The position numbers and the translations under genes were made by a program. Under the pieces are notes generated by a model, which saw nothing but the letters and a program-made list of their open reading frames with translations, was not told where the DNA came from and ran no database searches. Shown here one piece after another: positions 35,496 to 43,531 of a DNA stretch of 64,000 nt. Each line of letters begins with the position of its first letter. The stretch's first letter is position 1. This stretch comes from Marinobacter flavimaris. GTDB lineage: Bacteria; Pseudomonadota; Gammaproteobacteria; Pseudomonadales; Oleiphilaceae. The stretch covers positions 124,001-188,000 of the forward strand of contig NZ_PSSW01000001.1 in NCBI RefSeq assembly GCF_002933295.1. Direction: 5' to 3'.

Positions 35496-36323
35496 TCAGT
35501 CCAGAAACAGGTCCGGCATCAGGGGCTTATCGCCCGGCTCATACCGGTAATGCTCGAAGTCGGTGATACCGTCCTGCCGTAGCAGGTCCTCGTCGATCAG
35601 GGTCTGACCAGTCATAGTCTCAGACGACCGGTTGAGGATGCTGACAGCAGCATCGGCCATGATGTCCGGCTTCCTGCCCTGGGCCATCATCTGGGGCCCG
35701 CCAACCTCAAATTCGATGGCTGCCGTGGCAATCAGCGTTTTTGGCCACAGCGTGTTAACCGCAATGCCGTACCGCCTGAACTCCTCCGCCATGCCCAGGC
35801 TCAGCATGGTCATGGCGTATTTTGTGGTGGTATAGGGGCCATATTGGGCGAACCACCGGGTATTCAGATTCAGAGGCGGCGACAGGCTCAGGATGTGAGC
35901 CCGGTCCGACTGTTTCAGCCAGGGCAGTGCGGCCTGGCTGCAGGCCATGACGGCCCGGGCATTGACCTGATGCATCAGGTCGTACCGGCTGACCTTGAGG
36001 TTTTCCACACCGGTTAGCCGAATGGCGCCTGCGTTGTTTACCAGTGCGTCGATGCCGCCAAAATGCTCGCCGGCCTCATCAATGCGCTGGCGGATCTGCT
36101 TTTCATCCCGGACATCCAGAACCAGCGGTAGCGCTTTGCCTCCAGCATCCCGAACTTCCTCCGCCACCGTATGGATCGTGCCTGGCAGCTTCGGATGAGG
36201 CGTGTCTGATTTGGCGGCAATCACTACGTTGGCGCCCTGACGGGCGGCGGCGAGGGCGATGGCCCGGCCGATGCCACGGCTGGCGCCGGTGATAAAAACG
36301 GTGCGATCACGCATGGTACTCAT
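35496..36323 (-). CDS. atuG: Short-chain dehydrogenase of atu cluster
   Basis: The 275-residue classical SDR has the cofactor motif TGASRGIGRAIA at residues 11-22 and LVNNAGAI. The catalytic Ser in LSLSPPL, and Tyr and Lys in QYGPYTTTKYAM (YxxxK), follow. It resembles the HSDL2-like group. AtuG is one of two SDRs in the cluster, proposed to act on citronellol/geraniol-derived alcohols or hydroxyacyl-CoA. Its start overlaps the atuF stop by 4 nt (ATGA), so translation is coupled. Confidence 0.92.
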   Translation of the reverse strand: MSTMRDRTVFITGASRGIGRAIALAAARQGANVVIAAKSDTPHPKLPGTIHTVAEEVRDAGGKALPLVLDVRDEKQIRQRIDEAGEHFGGIDALVNNAGAIRLTGVENLKVSRYDLMHQVNARAVMACSQAALPWLKQSDRAHILSLSPPLNLNTRWFAQYGPYTTTKYAMTMLSLGMAEEFRRYGIAVNTLWPKTLIATAAIEFEVGGPQMMAQGRKPDIMADAAVSILNRSSETMTGQTLIDEDLLRQDGITDFEHYRYEPGDKPLMPDLFLD

Positions 36324-38290
36324 GCCTCGTTCTCCTGTTCGGCCGTCTCGTTGGCGGTTATCTGGACCAGTAACTGACTGCGTTTCACCTGGTCGCCCTT
36401 GCTCGCAAGAATCTCGGCGACTCTGCCGTCCCGGTCTGCTTTTACCGGATGCTCCATCTTCATGGCTTCCAGTATCACCAGCGTATCGCCCTGGTGAACG
36501 CTCTGACCAGCCTCAACCAACACATCAATGATGGCGCCATCCATGGTCGCCTGGATGCGACCGCTGCCTGCGCCGCCAGCAGTCCTGGCTGGTTGGTGGG
36601 TAACATCGCGCACCGACCAGGATTGCCCGAACGCCTGCAAATATAGGGAATCGCCCTGGCGGTGATATTGGCAGGCCTGACGAACGCCGTTGTCGATAAT
36701 GCACAAATGGCCATCCCTCTGGCTTTCAAGTACCAGGGAATGCCGGGTTTCGCCCATACTGACAGACAACCGGCTGCCGCTGCGGGTCACCAGTAGCTCG
36801 ACAGTGGTGTCGCCGGTTTCCAGCTTGATCGGCGTCATGGTGGCCGGCGCATTGCTCCAGGCGCTCTGGCCCGAAATGCCATGGTCGAGCACGCAGGCGG
36901 CCAGGGCCAACTGGCGAATGGTCAGGTTTTGCGGCTGAAGGGACGGATCGTCCTTGAAGGCCTGCTGCAGGAAGGCCGTGGTCGCCCCGCCGGCCCCGAA
37001 AGTCTCGTCTGCGATAATCCGGCTCAGGAAATGGCGGTTGGTGGTCACGCCGAACACGCTTGTGTCCTCAAGCGAGCGGATCAGCCGCCGGCGGGCTTCA
37101 TCTCGGTTTTGGCCCCAGGCAATTACTTTTGCCAGCATCGGGTCGTAGTGGGGAGTGATAGCATCTCCAGATCGTACCCCGGTATCAAACCGTAAACCTT
37201 CGCCTTCGGCTGGTTCAAAGGCGTATAGCGATCCGGTCTGGGGTGTGAATCCGTGGGCAGGGTCCTCTGCATAGAGTCGAACCTCAATGGCATGGCCATT
37301 CAGGTGAATATCGTCCTGGCTGAGCGGCAGCGGCCGTCCCTCAGCCACGTTGAGCTGCCAGGCGACCAGGTCCTGGCCGGTAATGAGTTCGGTGACCGGA
37401 TGCTCTACCTGCAAGCGGGTGTTCATTTCCAGAAAGTAGAAGCTTCGGTGCTTGTCGACCAGGAACTCGACGGTGCCGGCGCCTTCGTAGTTGCAGGCCA
37501 GAGCCGCTTTGACTGCAGCCTCACCCATGGCCTGTCGTAGTTCCGGCGTGACAAAGGGGGAGGGTGCTTCTTCCACTACTTTCTGGTGTCGGCGCTGTAC
37601 TGAGCAGTCCCGTTCGCCGAGGTAGACCGCATTGCCGTGGCGATCCGCAAACACCTGGATTTCCACGTGGCGGGGCTCAATCACGGCTTTTTCCAGGATC
37701 AGTTCGTCGTCGCCGAAGGCCTGTTTTGATTCGGAACGGGCCCGTTTGATGTTGTCGGCCAGTTCGGATTCACTCTCAACCAGGCGCATGCCGCGACCAC
37801 CACCGCCGGCAGAGGCTTTGATCATGAGGGGGTAGCCGATGTCTTTGGCGGCGGCGATCAGTTCGTCGTCGTTGGCGTTGTCGCCTTCATAGCCAGGCAC
37901 CACTGGCACGCCGGCTTCCTGCATGGCGATTTTGGATCGGCGCTTGCTGCCCATGAGTTCGATGGCCGAGGCGGGAGGGCCAACGAACACCAATCCGGCG
38001 TCTTTGCAGGCGTTGGCGAAGGCGGCATTCTCAGAGAGGAAGCCGTATCCCGGGTGGATGCAGTCGGCGCCGGTTTTGCGGGCGGCTTCAAGAATTGCAT
38101 CGCTGTTCAGGTAGGAGGCGGATACCTGTGCCGGGCCAATGCAGACGGCCTCGTCGGCGAGTTCCACGTGCATGGCTTTGGCGTCGGCTTCGGAGTAGAC
38201 GGCCACGGTGCGGTAACCCAGAGCTTTCGCAGTGCGGATCACCCGGACTGCGATTTCGCCGCGGTTGGCTATTAACAGTTTTTTTAGCAT
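36320..38290 (-). CDS. atuF: Geranyl-CoA carboxylase, biotin-containing alpha subunit
   Basis: The 656-residue product has the biotin carboxylase domain (residues 1-445: LIANRGEIAVRVIRTA; ATP loop KASAGGGGRGMR; MNTRLQVEHPVTE), a linker domain, and a C-terminal biotinyl carrier domain with EAMKMEHPV holding the biotinylated Lys near residue 620. With AtuC it carboxylates the gamma-methyl of geranyl-CoA, the key step that makes acyclic terpenes degradable. The leucine-pathway methylcrotonyl-CoA carboxylase is a close relative, but the atu gene neighbours decide for geranyl-CoA. A GGA element ends 28 nt upstream of its ATG. Confidence 0.94.
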   Translation of the reverse strand: MLKKLLIANRGEIAVRVIRTAKALGYRTVAVYSEADAKAMHVELADEAVCIGPAQVSASYLNSDAILEAARKTGADCIHPGYGFLSENAAFANACKDAGLVFVGPPASAIELMGSKRRSKIAMQEAGVPVVPGYEGDNANDDELIAAAKDIGYPLMIKASAGGGGRGMRLVESESELADNIKRARSESKQAFGDDELILEKAVIEPRHVEIQVFADRHGNAVYLGERDCSVQRRHQKVVEEAPSPFVTPELRQAMGEAAVKAALACNYEGAGTVEFLVDKHRSFYFLEMNTRLQVEHPVTELITGQDLVAWQLNVAEGRPLPLSQDDIHLNGHAIEVRLYAEDPAHGFTPQTGSLYAFEPAEGEGLRFDTGVRSGDAITPHYDPMLAKVIAWGQNRDEARRRLIRSLEDTSVFGVTTNRHFLSRIIADETFGAGGATTAFLQQAFKDDPSLQPQNLTIRQLALAACVLDHGISGQSAWSNAPATMTPIKLETGDTTVELLVTRSGSRLSVSMGETRHSLVLESQRDGHLCIIDNGVRQACQYHRQGDSLYLQAFGQSWSVRDVTHQPARTAGGAGSGRIQATMDGAIIDVLVEAGQSVHQGDTLVILEAMKMEHPVKADRDGRVAEILASKGDQVKRSQLLVQITANETAEQENEA

Positions 38291-38318
38291 GTTCTTGTTT
38301 TCCCCTGTGGAGTTCGCC

Positions 38319-38436
38319 GCGAGGCCGGAAGCCGTCTGGCTTCCAGAAAACCGCTACGAGCACATCCATGTGCGCTTGTTTCGGGCCATCCATGGCCCTC
38401 TACATTTTCTGGAAGCCAGACGGCTCCCAACCTCGC
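38319..38436 (-). repeat. Two-hairpin GGA element, subfamily A copy 3
   Basis: Arms 38319-38350 and 38405-38436 pair over 32 bp. The three non-Watson-Crick positions would all be G-U pairs in minus-strand RNA, the strand of the atu transcript. The 54-nt core 38351-38404 read on that strand has hexaloops ATGGAT twice, closed by GGCC and GCAC stems. It occupies the 152-nt gap between atuE and atuF; the stem base lies 28 nt before the atuF ATG. Confidence 0.92.
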
Positions 38437-38442
38437 TCCGCA

Positions 38443-39264
38443 TCATTCGGATTCGCCCGCCCAGGCTGGTGGACGTTTTTGCATGAAGGCCATGGTGCCC
38501 TCCGTTCCTTCGCTTCCCCGGATGGCTTCCGCAAATTTTTCAGCCGCGCTGTCCAGCAAACCGCTCATGGGTTCATGGCCAACCCTGTGTAGCAACGCTT
38601 TGGTTTCTGCCGTGGCAACCGGTGCGCAGTGGCGGACACGATCCAGAGCGCTTGTCAGCATCTCTTCCAGTTCATCCTCTGAAGAAGCCGCCTGGTGAAC
38701 AATGCCAAGACTGCATGCTTGGTTCGCATCGATTCTCAAACCCAGCAGGGCCAGCCGTCGGGCCTGAGTGAGGCCGATTCGTTCAACCACAAACGGCGCA
38801 ATCTGCGCGGGAATCACGCCGAGAGAGGTTTCTGGCATGCCGAACTTGGCGCTCGGCCCGGCGATGGCGACGTCGGAAACGCAGGCCAAACCGAATCCAC
38901 CGCCCATGACGGCGCCTTCGGTGATCGCGATGACCACTTTCGAGGATTCGTTGACCTGTTGAATCATCTGACCGAAGGCGCGGTTCAGACGATAGAACGG
39001 GTCCGCCTCACCCTCGGCCGCTTTCTGGCCGCGGGCTCCGGCCATGTCTTTGATATCACCACCGGCGCAGAAGTGCCCACCGGCGCCCCGGATGACGACG
39101 GCGCGAATGTGCAGGTCGTTTTCAATCTGGGTGAACACCGCGGACAGTTCCGCCACCATCTCGAGGCTCATGGCGTTGCGCACGTCCGGTCGGTTGATGG
39201 TGATAAACAGGGTTGGGCCCTGTTTTTCCAGAAGCAGTGTTTCGCAATGCGGTACCTGGTCCAT
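38443..39264 (-). CDS. atuE: Isohexenylglutaconyl-CoA hydratase (crotonase family)
   Basis: The start is ATG 39264 with GGAG at 6 nt; GTG 39276 is in frame but less likely. The 273-residue crotonase has NRPDVRNAMSLEM, GGHFCAGGDIKDMAG (oxyanion hole), and EGAVMGGGFGLACVSDVAIAGPSAKFGMPETSLGVIPAQI carrying the catalytic glutamates. AtuE hydrates isohexenyl-glutaconyl-CoA, the product of geranyl-CoA carboxylation, before the lyase step. Placement between atuD and atuF matches P. aeruginosa. Confidence 0.93.
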   Translation of the reverse strand: MDQVPHCETLLLEKQGPTLFITINRPDVRNAMSLEMVAELSAVFTQIENDLHIRAVVIRGAGGHFCAGGDIKDMAGARGQKAAEGEADPFYRLNRAFGQMIQQVNESSKVVIAITEGAVMGGGFGLACVSDVAIAGPSAKFGMPETSLGVIPAQIAPFVVERIGLTQARRLALLGLRIDANQACSLGIVHQAASSEDELEEMLTSALDRVRHCAPVATAETKALLHRVGHEPMSGLLDSAAEKFAEAIRGSEGTEGTMAFMQKRPPAWAGESE

Positions 39265-39286
39265 AAGTGACTCCACCGTCCGTTTG

Positions 39287-40447
39287 TTATTCGCGCTTCT
39301 TGCCCGGAAGGGTGCCCATCATCTTGCAGATAATTCCCAGCATGATTTCGTCGGCACCACCGCCGATGGAGACCAGCCGAACATCCCGATGCGCCCGGGA
39401 GATCGGGTTGTCCCACATGTAACCGTTACCGCCCCAGTACTGCAGGCAGCTATCTGTAACCTCACGCCCAAGACGTCCGGCCTTGAGTTTGGCCATGGAG
39501 GCCAGGCGGGTGACATCCTTGCCTTCAACGTGCAGCTCGCAGGCCTGGTAGGTGAGGGCGCGCAGGGCCTCGACTTCGGTTTGCAGTTCGGCCAGGCGGA
39601 AGTGGATTACCTGGTTGTCGATCAGTGGCTGGCCGAAGGTCTTCCGCTCGCGACAGTACTCGATGGTCTTGGTGATGCAGTTCTCCAGCGCCTTGATCAC
39701 GTTCGCCGCACCCCAGATCCGCTCCTCCTGGAACTGCAACATCTGCATCATGAAACCGGTGCCCTCGGCGCCGATCCGGTAGCGCTGGGGCACACGGACG
39801 TCGTCAAAGAAAATCTGCGCGGTTTCGGAAGAGCGCATGCCGAGCTTGTTCAGGTGCGGGCTGAAGGAGATGCCCGGCGTTTTCGTGGGCACGATGATCA
39901 AAGACTTGTTCTTGTGGGGCTTGTCGTCCGAGGTGTTGGCCAGCAAGCAGATGAAGTCGGATTTGGGGCTGTTGGTAATCCACATCTTGGAGCCGTTGAT
40001 GATGTAGTCGTCGCCGTCTTTCTTGGCAGTGGTTTTCATTCCCGCTACATCAGAACCTGCGCCAACTTCACTGACGCCAATACATCCCACCATGTCGCCG
40101 GCAATGGCCGGCGCGAGGAAACTGCGTTTCAGTTCATCGGAACCAAACCGGGAAATGGCCGGGGTACACATATCGGTCTGAACCCCGATGGCCAGCGGCA
40201 CACCACCACAATGGGCCATGCCAAGCTCTTCCGCAGCCACGAGGTTGTAGCTGTAATCCAGCCCCATACCACCGTATTCTTCGGGCTTCTGGATCCCGAG
40301 GATTCCGAGGTTTCCGAGCTTTTTGAACAGTTCATGAATCGGGAATTCCCCGGCGGCTTCCCATTCGTCGCAGTGGGGATTGATTTCCTTCTCCACGAAA
40401 TCGCGGACCGTTTTTCTGAGGGCTTCGTGTTCGGCTGTGAATTTCAC
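39287..40447 (-). CDS. atuD: Citronellyl-CoA dehydrogenase (acyl-CoA dehydrogenase family)
   Basis: The 386-residue flavoprotein starts at GTG 40447 with AGGAG at 9 nt. GCIGVSEVGAGSDVAGMKTTA and IINGSKMWITNSPKSDF are the flavin-binding signatures. The C-terminal CLQYWGGNGYMWDNPISRAHRDVRL.SIGGGADEIML is the second family signature; catalytic residue position not assigned. AtuD oxidises citronellyl-CoA to geranyl-CoA, feeding the carboxylase. A 456-bp gap with two GGA elements separates it from atuC. Confidence 0.94.
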   Translation of the reverse strand: MKFTAEHEALRKTVRDFVEKEINPHCDEWEAAGEFPIHELFKKLGNLGILGIQKPEEYGGMGLDYSYNLVAAEELGMAHCGGVPLAIGVQTDMCTPAISRFGSDELKRSFLAPAIAGDMVGCIGVSEVGAGSDVAGMKTTAKKDGDDYIINGSKMWITNSPKSDFICLLANTSDDKPHKNKSLIIVPTKTPGISFSPHLNKLGMRSSETAQIFFDDVRVPQRYRIGAEGTGFMMQMLQFQEERIWGAANVIKALENCITKTIEYCRERKTFGQPLIDNQVIHFRLAELQTEVEALRALTYQACELHVEGKDVTRLASMAKLKAGRLGREVTDSCLQYWGGNGYMWDNPISRAHRDVRLVSIGGGADEIMLGIICKMMGTLPGKKRE

Positions 40448-40520
40448 GTTCTTGTTCTCCTGCTGGTAGAGAGTTCGTGCCGTATTTGTTTTGGTGCACG
40501 TTCTTTAGCTTGGCGGCAGG

Positions 40521-40620
40521 TGTGTGGGGCCGCTTCCAGAAAACCGCTACGAGCACATCCATGTGCGCTTGGCGTCGGCCATCCCTGGCCGCCGACATTT
40601 TCTGAAACCGATCCCACACA
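40521..40620 (-). repeat. Two-hairpin GGA element, subfamily A copy 4
   Basis: Arms 40521-40543 and 40598-40620 pair over 23 bp with four imperfect positions, the least perfect stem of the family. A further GCGGC/GCCGC pairing lies outside a 3-nt bulge. The 54-nt core 40544-40597 read on the minus strand has hexaloops AGGGAT and ATGGAT. It lies 73 nt upstream of the atuD start. The rest of the 456-bp gap 40448-40903 holds copy 5, a REP-like hairpin and a T-rich small stem-loop at 40648-40672. Confidence 0.88.
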
Positions 40621-40672
40621 GCCGCTTACGTCTGCAAACTGGTTGCTGCCTGCTGGCAGGCTTGTTGTTTTT

Positions 40673-40708
40673 GTAGGTCGGCTTAACCGAATGAGTAATC
40701 CGACCTAC
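40673..40708. repeat. REP-like palindrome
   Basis: GTAGGTCGG and CCGACCTAC form a perfect 9-bp stem, extended inside by TTA/TAA. The 5' GTAG and this stem sequence resemble widespread gammaproteobacterial REP elements. TTGTTTTTTG follows on the plus strand, so it could also terminate plus-strand transcription. Confidence 0.6.
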
Positions 40709-40776
40709 CGTTGTTTTTTGCATGCTGCCGCTGAAAAGCATGCTGGTTTTAAGCGTTAACTCTGAATCTCGGAGAG

Positions 40777-40880
40777 CCGGTTGGGACACCCTGTCCAAAA
40801 ATGTCGGCGGCCAGGGATGGCCGACGCCAAGCGCACATGGATGTGCTCGTAGCGTTTTTTGGGCAGGGTGTCCCAACCGG
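40777..40880 (+). repeat. Two-hairpin GGA element, subfamily A copy 5
   Basis: Arms 40777-40801 and 40856-40880 pair over 25 bp with one G-T wobble. The 54-nt core 40802-40855 has hexaloops AGGGAT and ATGGAT on the plus strand, opposite to the atu transcript and to copy 4. It begins 24 nt after the atuC stop codon. Confidence 0.92.
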
Positions 40881-40903
40881 TTCCTCCCGCAAAACAAGCA
40901 GAC

Positions 40904-42520
40904 CTACAGGCGGGCCACACCAAAGGTATTGGGCCGCAACTGCCGAGCCTCGGCTTCCCGGCAAACGTCCAGAACCAGGGCCAGAACGCGCCGCGTATCC
41001 CGCGGATCGATTAGCCCGTCGTCCCACAATCTGGCCGTTCCGAACAGCGCCGTTGAGCCTTCCTCCAGTTTCTTCGCCGTGGCCTGCTCCAGAAAATCCA
41101 GTGTCTTCGGATCCGGCTCCATGCCGCCGCGGCGCTGCTTGTCTTCAGCTACGATACGCATCACCTTGCCTGCCTGTGCCGGCCCCATAACCGCGGTTCG
41201 GCTGTTGGGCCAGGCGAAGATGAACCTCGGGTCCAGGCCACGTCCGCACATGGCGTAGTTACCTGCACCATAGGAACCGCCGATGACAATTGCGACCTTT
41301 GGCACCCGACAGTTGGCCACAGCCTGGATCATTTTCGAGCCGTGTTTGATGATGCCGTTCTGCTCTGAGTGAGTACCCACCATGAAACCGGTGGTGTTAT
41401 GCAGGAACAAAAGGGGCGTTCCGGCCTGGTCGCAGAGCTGGATGAACTGGGCGGCCTTGGCGGATCCAGCCGGGGTGATCGGGCCGTTGTTGCCGATGAT
41501 GCCGACTGAATGACCTTCAATTCGGATGGTGCCGCAGACGGTCTGGTCGTCGAACTCGTTCTTGAAGTCCATGAACTTTGAACCGTCGGCAATGCGGGCG
41601 AGGATTTCGCGCACATCGTAGGGCTTTTTGGAATCCGCCGGGATGACACCCAACAGCTCCTCGGCCGGGTAGAGCGGTTCCTCCCATTGAAGTTCGCGCC
41701 GGGGTGGCAGCTGCTCGTTCCAGGGCAGGGCTTCGAGGATGTTTCTGGCCTGGCGGATGCCGTCGGCGTCGTCTTCGGCCAGGTACTCTGCCGTTCCTGC
41801 CACGGTCGCATGCATCTCCGCGCCGCCAAGTTCCTCATCGGTGGCAACTTCGCCGGTTGCTGCCTTCAGCAGTGGTGGGCCGGCCAGGAACATCTTGGCT
41901 TGTTCGCGCACCACGATCACGTAGTCGGACAGACCCGGCTGGTAGGCGCCGCCGGCAGTGGCATTGCCGTGAACTACGGTGACCTGGGGAATGCCCGCAG
42001 CCGACATCCGCGCCTGATTGGCAAAGCCCCGGGCGCCGAGCACGAAAATATCAGTGGCGTAGTTCAGGTTGGCGCCGCCGCTCTCGGAAAGGGATACCAC
42101 CGGCAGCTTGTTTTCCATGGCGATCTGCTGCAGGCGCAGCGTCTTGTCCAGGCCGGCAGGGGTAATGGTGCCGCCTTTGATGGCGCTGTTGCTGGCCACC
42201 ACCAGACAGCGGATGCCGCTCACATAACCGATACCGGCGATGATCCCGCCGCCGGCGAGGCTGCCGTCCTTGTCGTCGTGCATCTTGTAGCCTGCCAGGG
42301 AGCAGAGTTCCAGAAAGGGCGTGCCGCGGTCCAGCAACCGGTTAATACGGTCCCTCGGGAGCAGCTTGCCCCGTTTGATGAACTTCTCCCGGGCGGCTTC
42401 CGCCAAATCCAGAACCTTTTGCTCAACGTCCCGGAACGTGGTGATGTGGGCGTCCATGGCTTCGGCGTTGGTGCGGAAGTCCTCGGACGTGGAGCTTACC
42501 GTGGATTCAAGTACCTGCAT
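40904..42520 (-). CDS. atuC: Geranyl-CoA carboxylase, carboxyltransferase beta subunit
   Basis: The 538-residue product has the tandem crotonase-like carboxyltransferase domains of acyl-CoA carboxylases. GGIIAGIGYVSGIRCLVVASN and VVSLSESGGANL lie in the N domain; FLHNTTGFMVGTHSEQNGIIKHGSKMIQAVANC and GGSYGAGNYAMCGRGLDPRFIFAWPNSRTAVMGPAQAG in the C domain. It transfers CO2 from biotin on AtuF to geranyl-CoA. In the C domain the Gly-rich pocket is characteristic of the geranyl/methylcrotonyl-CoA group. It is 10 nt downstream of atuB. Confidence 0.94.
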   Translation of the reverse strand: MQVLESTVSSTSEDFRTNAEAMDAHITTFRDVEQKVLDLAEAAREKFIKRGKLLPRDRINRLLDRGTPFLELCSLAGYKMHDDKDGSLAGGGIIAGIGYVSGIRCLVVASNSAIKGGTITPAGLDKTLRLQQIAMENKLPVVSLSESGGANLNYATDIFVLGARGFANQARMSAAGIPQVTVVHGNATAGGAYQPGLSDYVIVVREQAKMFLAGPPLLKAATGEVATDEELGGAEMHATVAGTAEYLAEDDADGIRQARNILEALPWNEQLPPRRELQWEEPLYPAEELLGVIPADSKKPYDVREILARIADGSKFMDFKNEFDDQTVCGTIRIEGHSVGIIGNNGPITPAGSAKAAQFIQLCDQAGTPLLFLHNTTGFMVGTHSEQNGIIKHGSKMIQAVANCRVPKVAIVIGGSYGAGNYAMCGRGLDPRFIFAWPNSRTAVMGPAQAGKVMRIVAEDKQRRGGMEPDPKTLDFLEQATAKKLEEGSTALFGTARLWDDGLIDPRDTRRVLALVLDVCREAEARQLRPNTFGVARL

Positions 42521-42530
42521 GGTCGGCTCC

Positions 42531-43397
42531 TCAGTCGTCGCTCAGAACTTTCGGGGTGATGGCCCGGTGAAAGCCGTTGTAGGGTTCGTTGTTCTTGGCT
42601 TTCGGTAGCGGCCAGACCCGACCTCCCTGTGACGCACCGCCGTCGATCCGCAGACAATCCCCGCTGATAAACGCTGCGCCAGGGCTGAGTAAAAAACAGA
42701 TGGCCGAGCTGACTTCGGATTCGGTGCCCATGCGTTTGATCGGGACGTTATCACCAAGGCTGCGAATCCACTGCTTCATGTGTTCGGGGTAGTTATCCAT
42801 GCCACTGGAGGCAATCCAGCCCGGAGCGACTGCGTTTACACGAACCCCGGACGCGCCCCACTCAACGGCGGCTGTCTGGGTAAAGTTCACCATGCCGGCC
42901 CTGGCGGCGCCGGAGTGTCCCATGCCGGGCATACCACCCCACATATCGGCCACGATATTTACAATAGCGCCCCCGGTTTTTGACAGCGCCTGGGTGTAGG
43001 ATTCCCGTGCCATCAGGAAGCCGCCGGTCAGATTGGTTCGAACCACCGTCTCCCAGCCCTTCTGGTTGATCCCGGTCAGCGGCGCCTGGAACTGCCCGCC
43101 GGCATTGTTCACCAAACCATTCAGGCCTCCGTGTTCGGCAATGATCGCCTTCACCGTGGCCTTGACCGAGTCCTCTTCACGGATATCACAGACATGGGCG
43201 GACGCAATGCCGCCGTCCTCGGTGATCTCTGCTTTCACAGATTCCACTTTCTCGGCCTTGCGGCCGACCAGGGCAACCCGTGCGCCCAGGGCAGCGAGTT
43301 CATGGGCCGTACACCGGCCAATACCAGAACCGCCGCCGGTAACAATATACACCTGGCCCTTAAACAAGTCGGGATGAAACACAGACTGATAGCTCAT
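42531..43397 (-). CDS. atuB: SDR-family protein of atu cluster without YxxxK
   Basis: The 288-residue product has the SDR cofactor motif TGGGSGIGRCTA at residues 20-31 and LVNNAGGQF. At the active site, where classical SDRs have YxxxK, it reads GHSGAARAGM: Ser replaces Tyr and Arg replaces Lys. The HSGAA(K/R)AG pattern instead resembles 2,4-dienoyl-CoA reductases. AtuB has been proposed as a citronellol/citronellal dehydrogenase; the sequence fits a CoA-ester reductase better. A subfamily B GGA element ends 30 nt upstream of its ATG. Confidence 0.9.
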   Translation of the reverse strand: MSYQSVFHPDLFKGQVYIVTGGGSGIGRCTAHELAALGARVALVGRKAEKVESVKAEITEDGGIASAHVCDIREEDSVKATVKAIIAEHGGLNGLVNNAGGQFQAPLTGINQKGWETVVRTNLTGGFLMARESYTQALSKTGGAIVNIVADMWGGMPGMGHSGAARAGMVNFTQTAAVEWGASGVRVNAVAPGWIASSGMDNYPEHMKQWIRSLGDNVPIKRMGTESEVSSAICFLLSPGAAFISGDCLRIDGGASQGGRVWPLPKAKNNEPYNGFHRAITPKVLSDD

Positions 43398-43427
43398 AGT
43401 AACGAAGACCCTTTCAAAGTTCGGGCG

Positions 43428-43531
43428 CTCTGGTTGGTAGCGCGTTTCGGGACTGTGAGCAGCAAGGATGCTGCGATCAAGCCTACATGGATGTATTCAC
43501 GGCGTGTCCCGGAACGCGCTATCAACCAGAG
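43428..43531 (+). repeat. Two-hairpin GGA element, subfamily B copy 2
   Basis: Arms 43428-43453 and 43506-43531 pair over 26 bp; the two odd positions are both G-U pairs in plus-strand RNA. The 52-nt core 43454-43505 differs from copy 1 at only four bases, which form two exchanged base pairs (TAC/GTA versus CCC/GGG). Hexaloops are AAGGAT and ATGGAT. The element fills the 150-nt gap between atuA and atuB, antisense to the operon. Confidence 0.92.

Noticed and set aside
39044..40759. Long plus-strand open frame of 571 codons
   Set aside because: It is antisense to atuE and atuD, which have full family motifs, and its translation has no recognisable domain; high GC makes such shadow frames common.
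40521..40880. GGA elements as integron attC sites or CRISPR repeats
   Set aside because: No R'/R'' core sites, no integrase or cas genes, no regular spacer array; copies are scattered and differently oriented.
33288..43531. GGA elements as ordinary REP sequences
   Set aside because: They are two to three times longer than REPs, have three stems instead of one, and subfamily B lacks GTAG; the real REP-like hairpin at 40673-40708 looks different. A link to a RAYT-type transposase elsewhere cannot be excluded.
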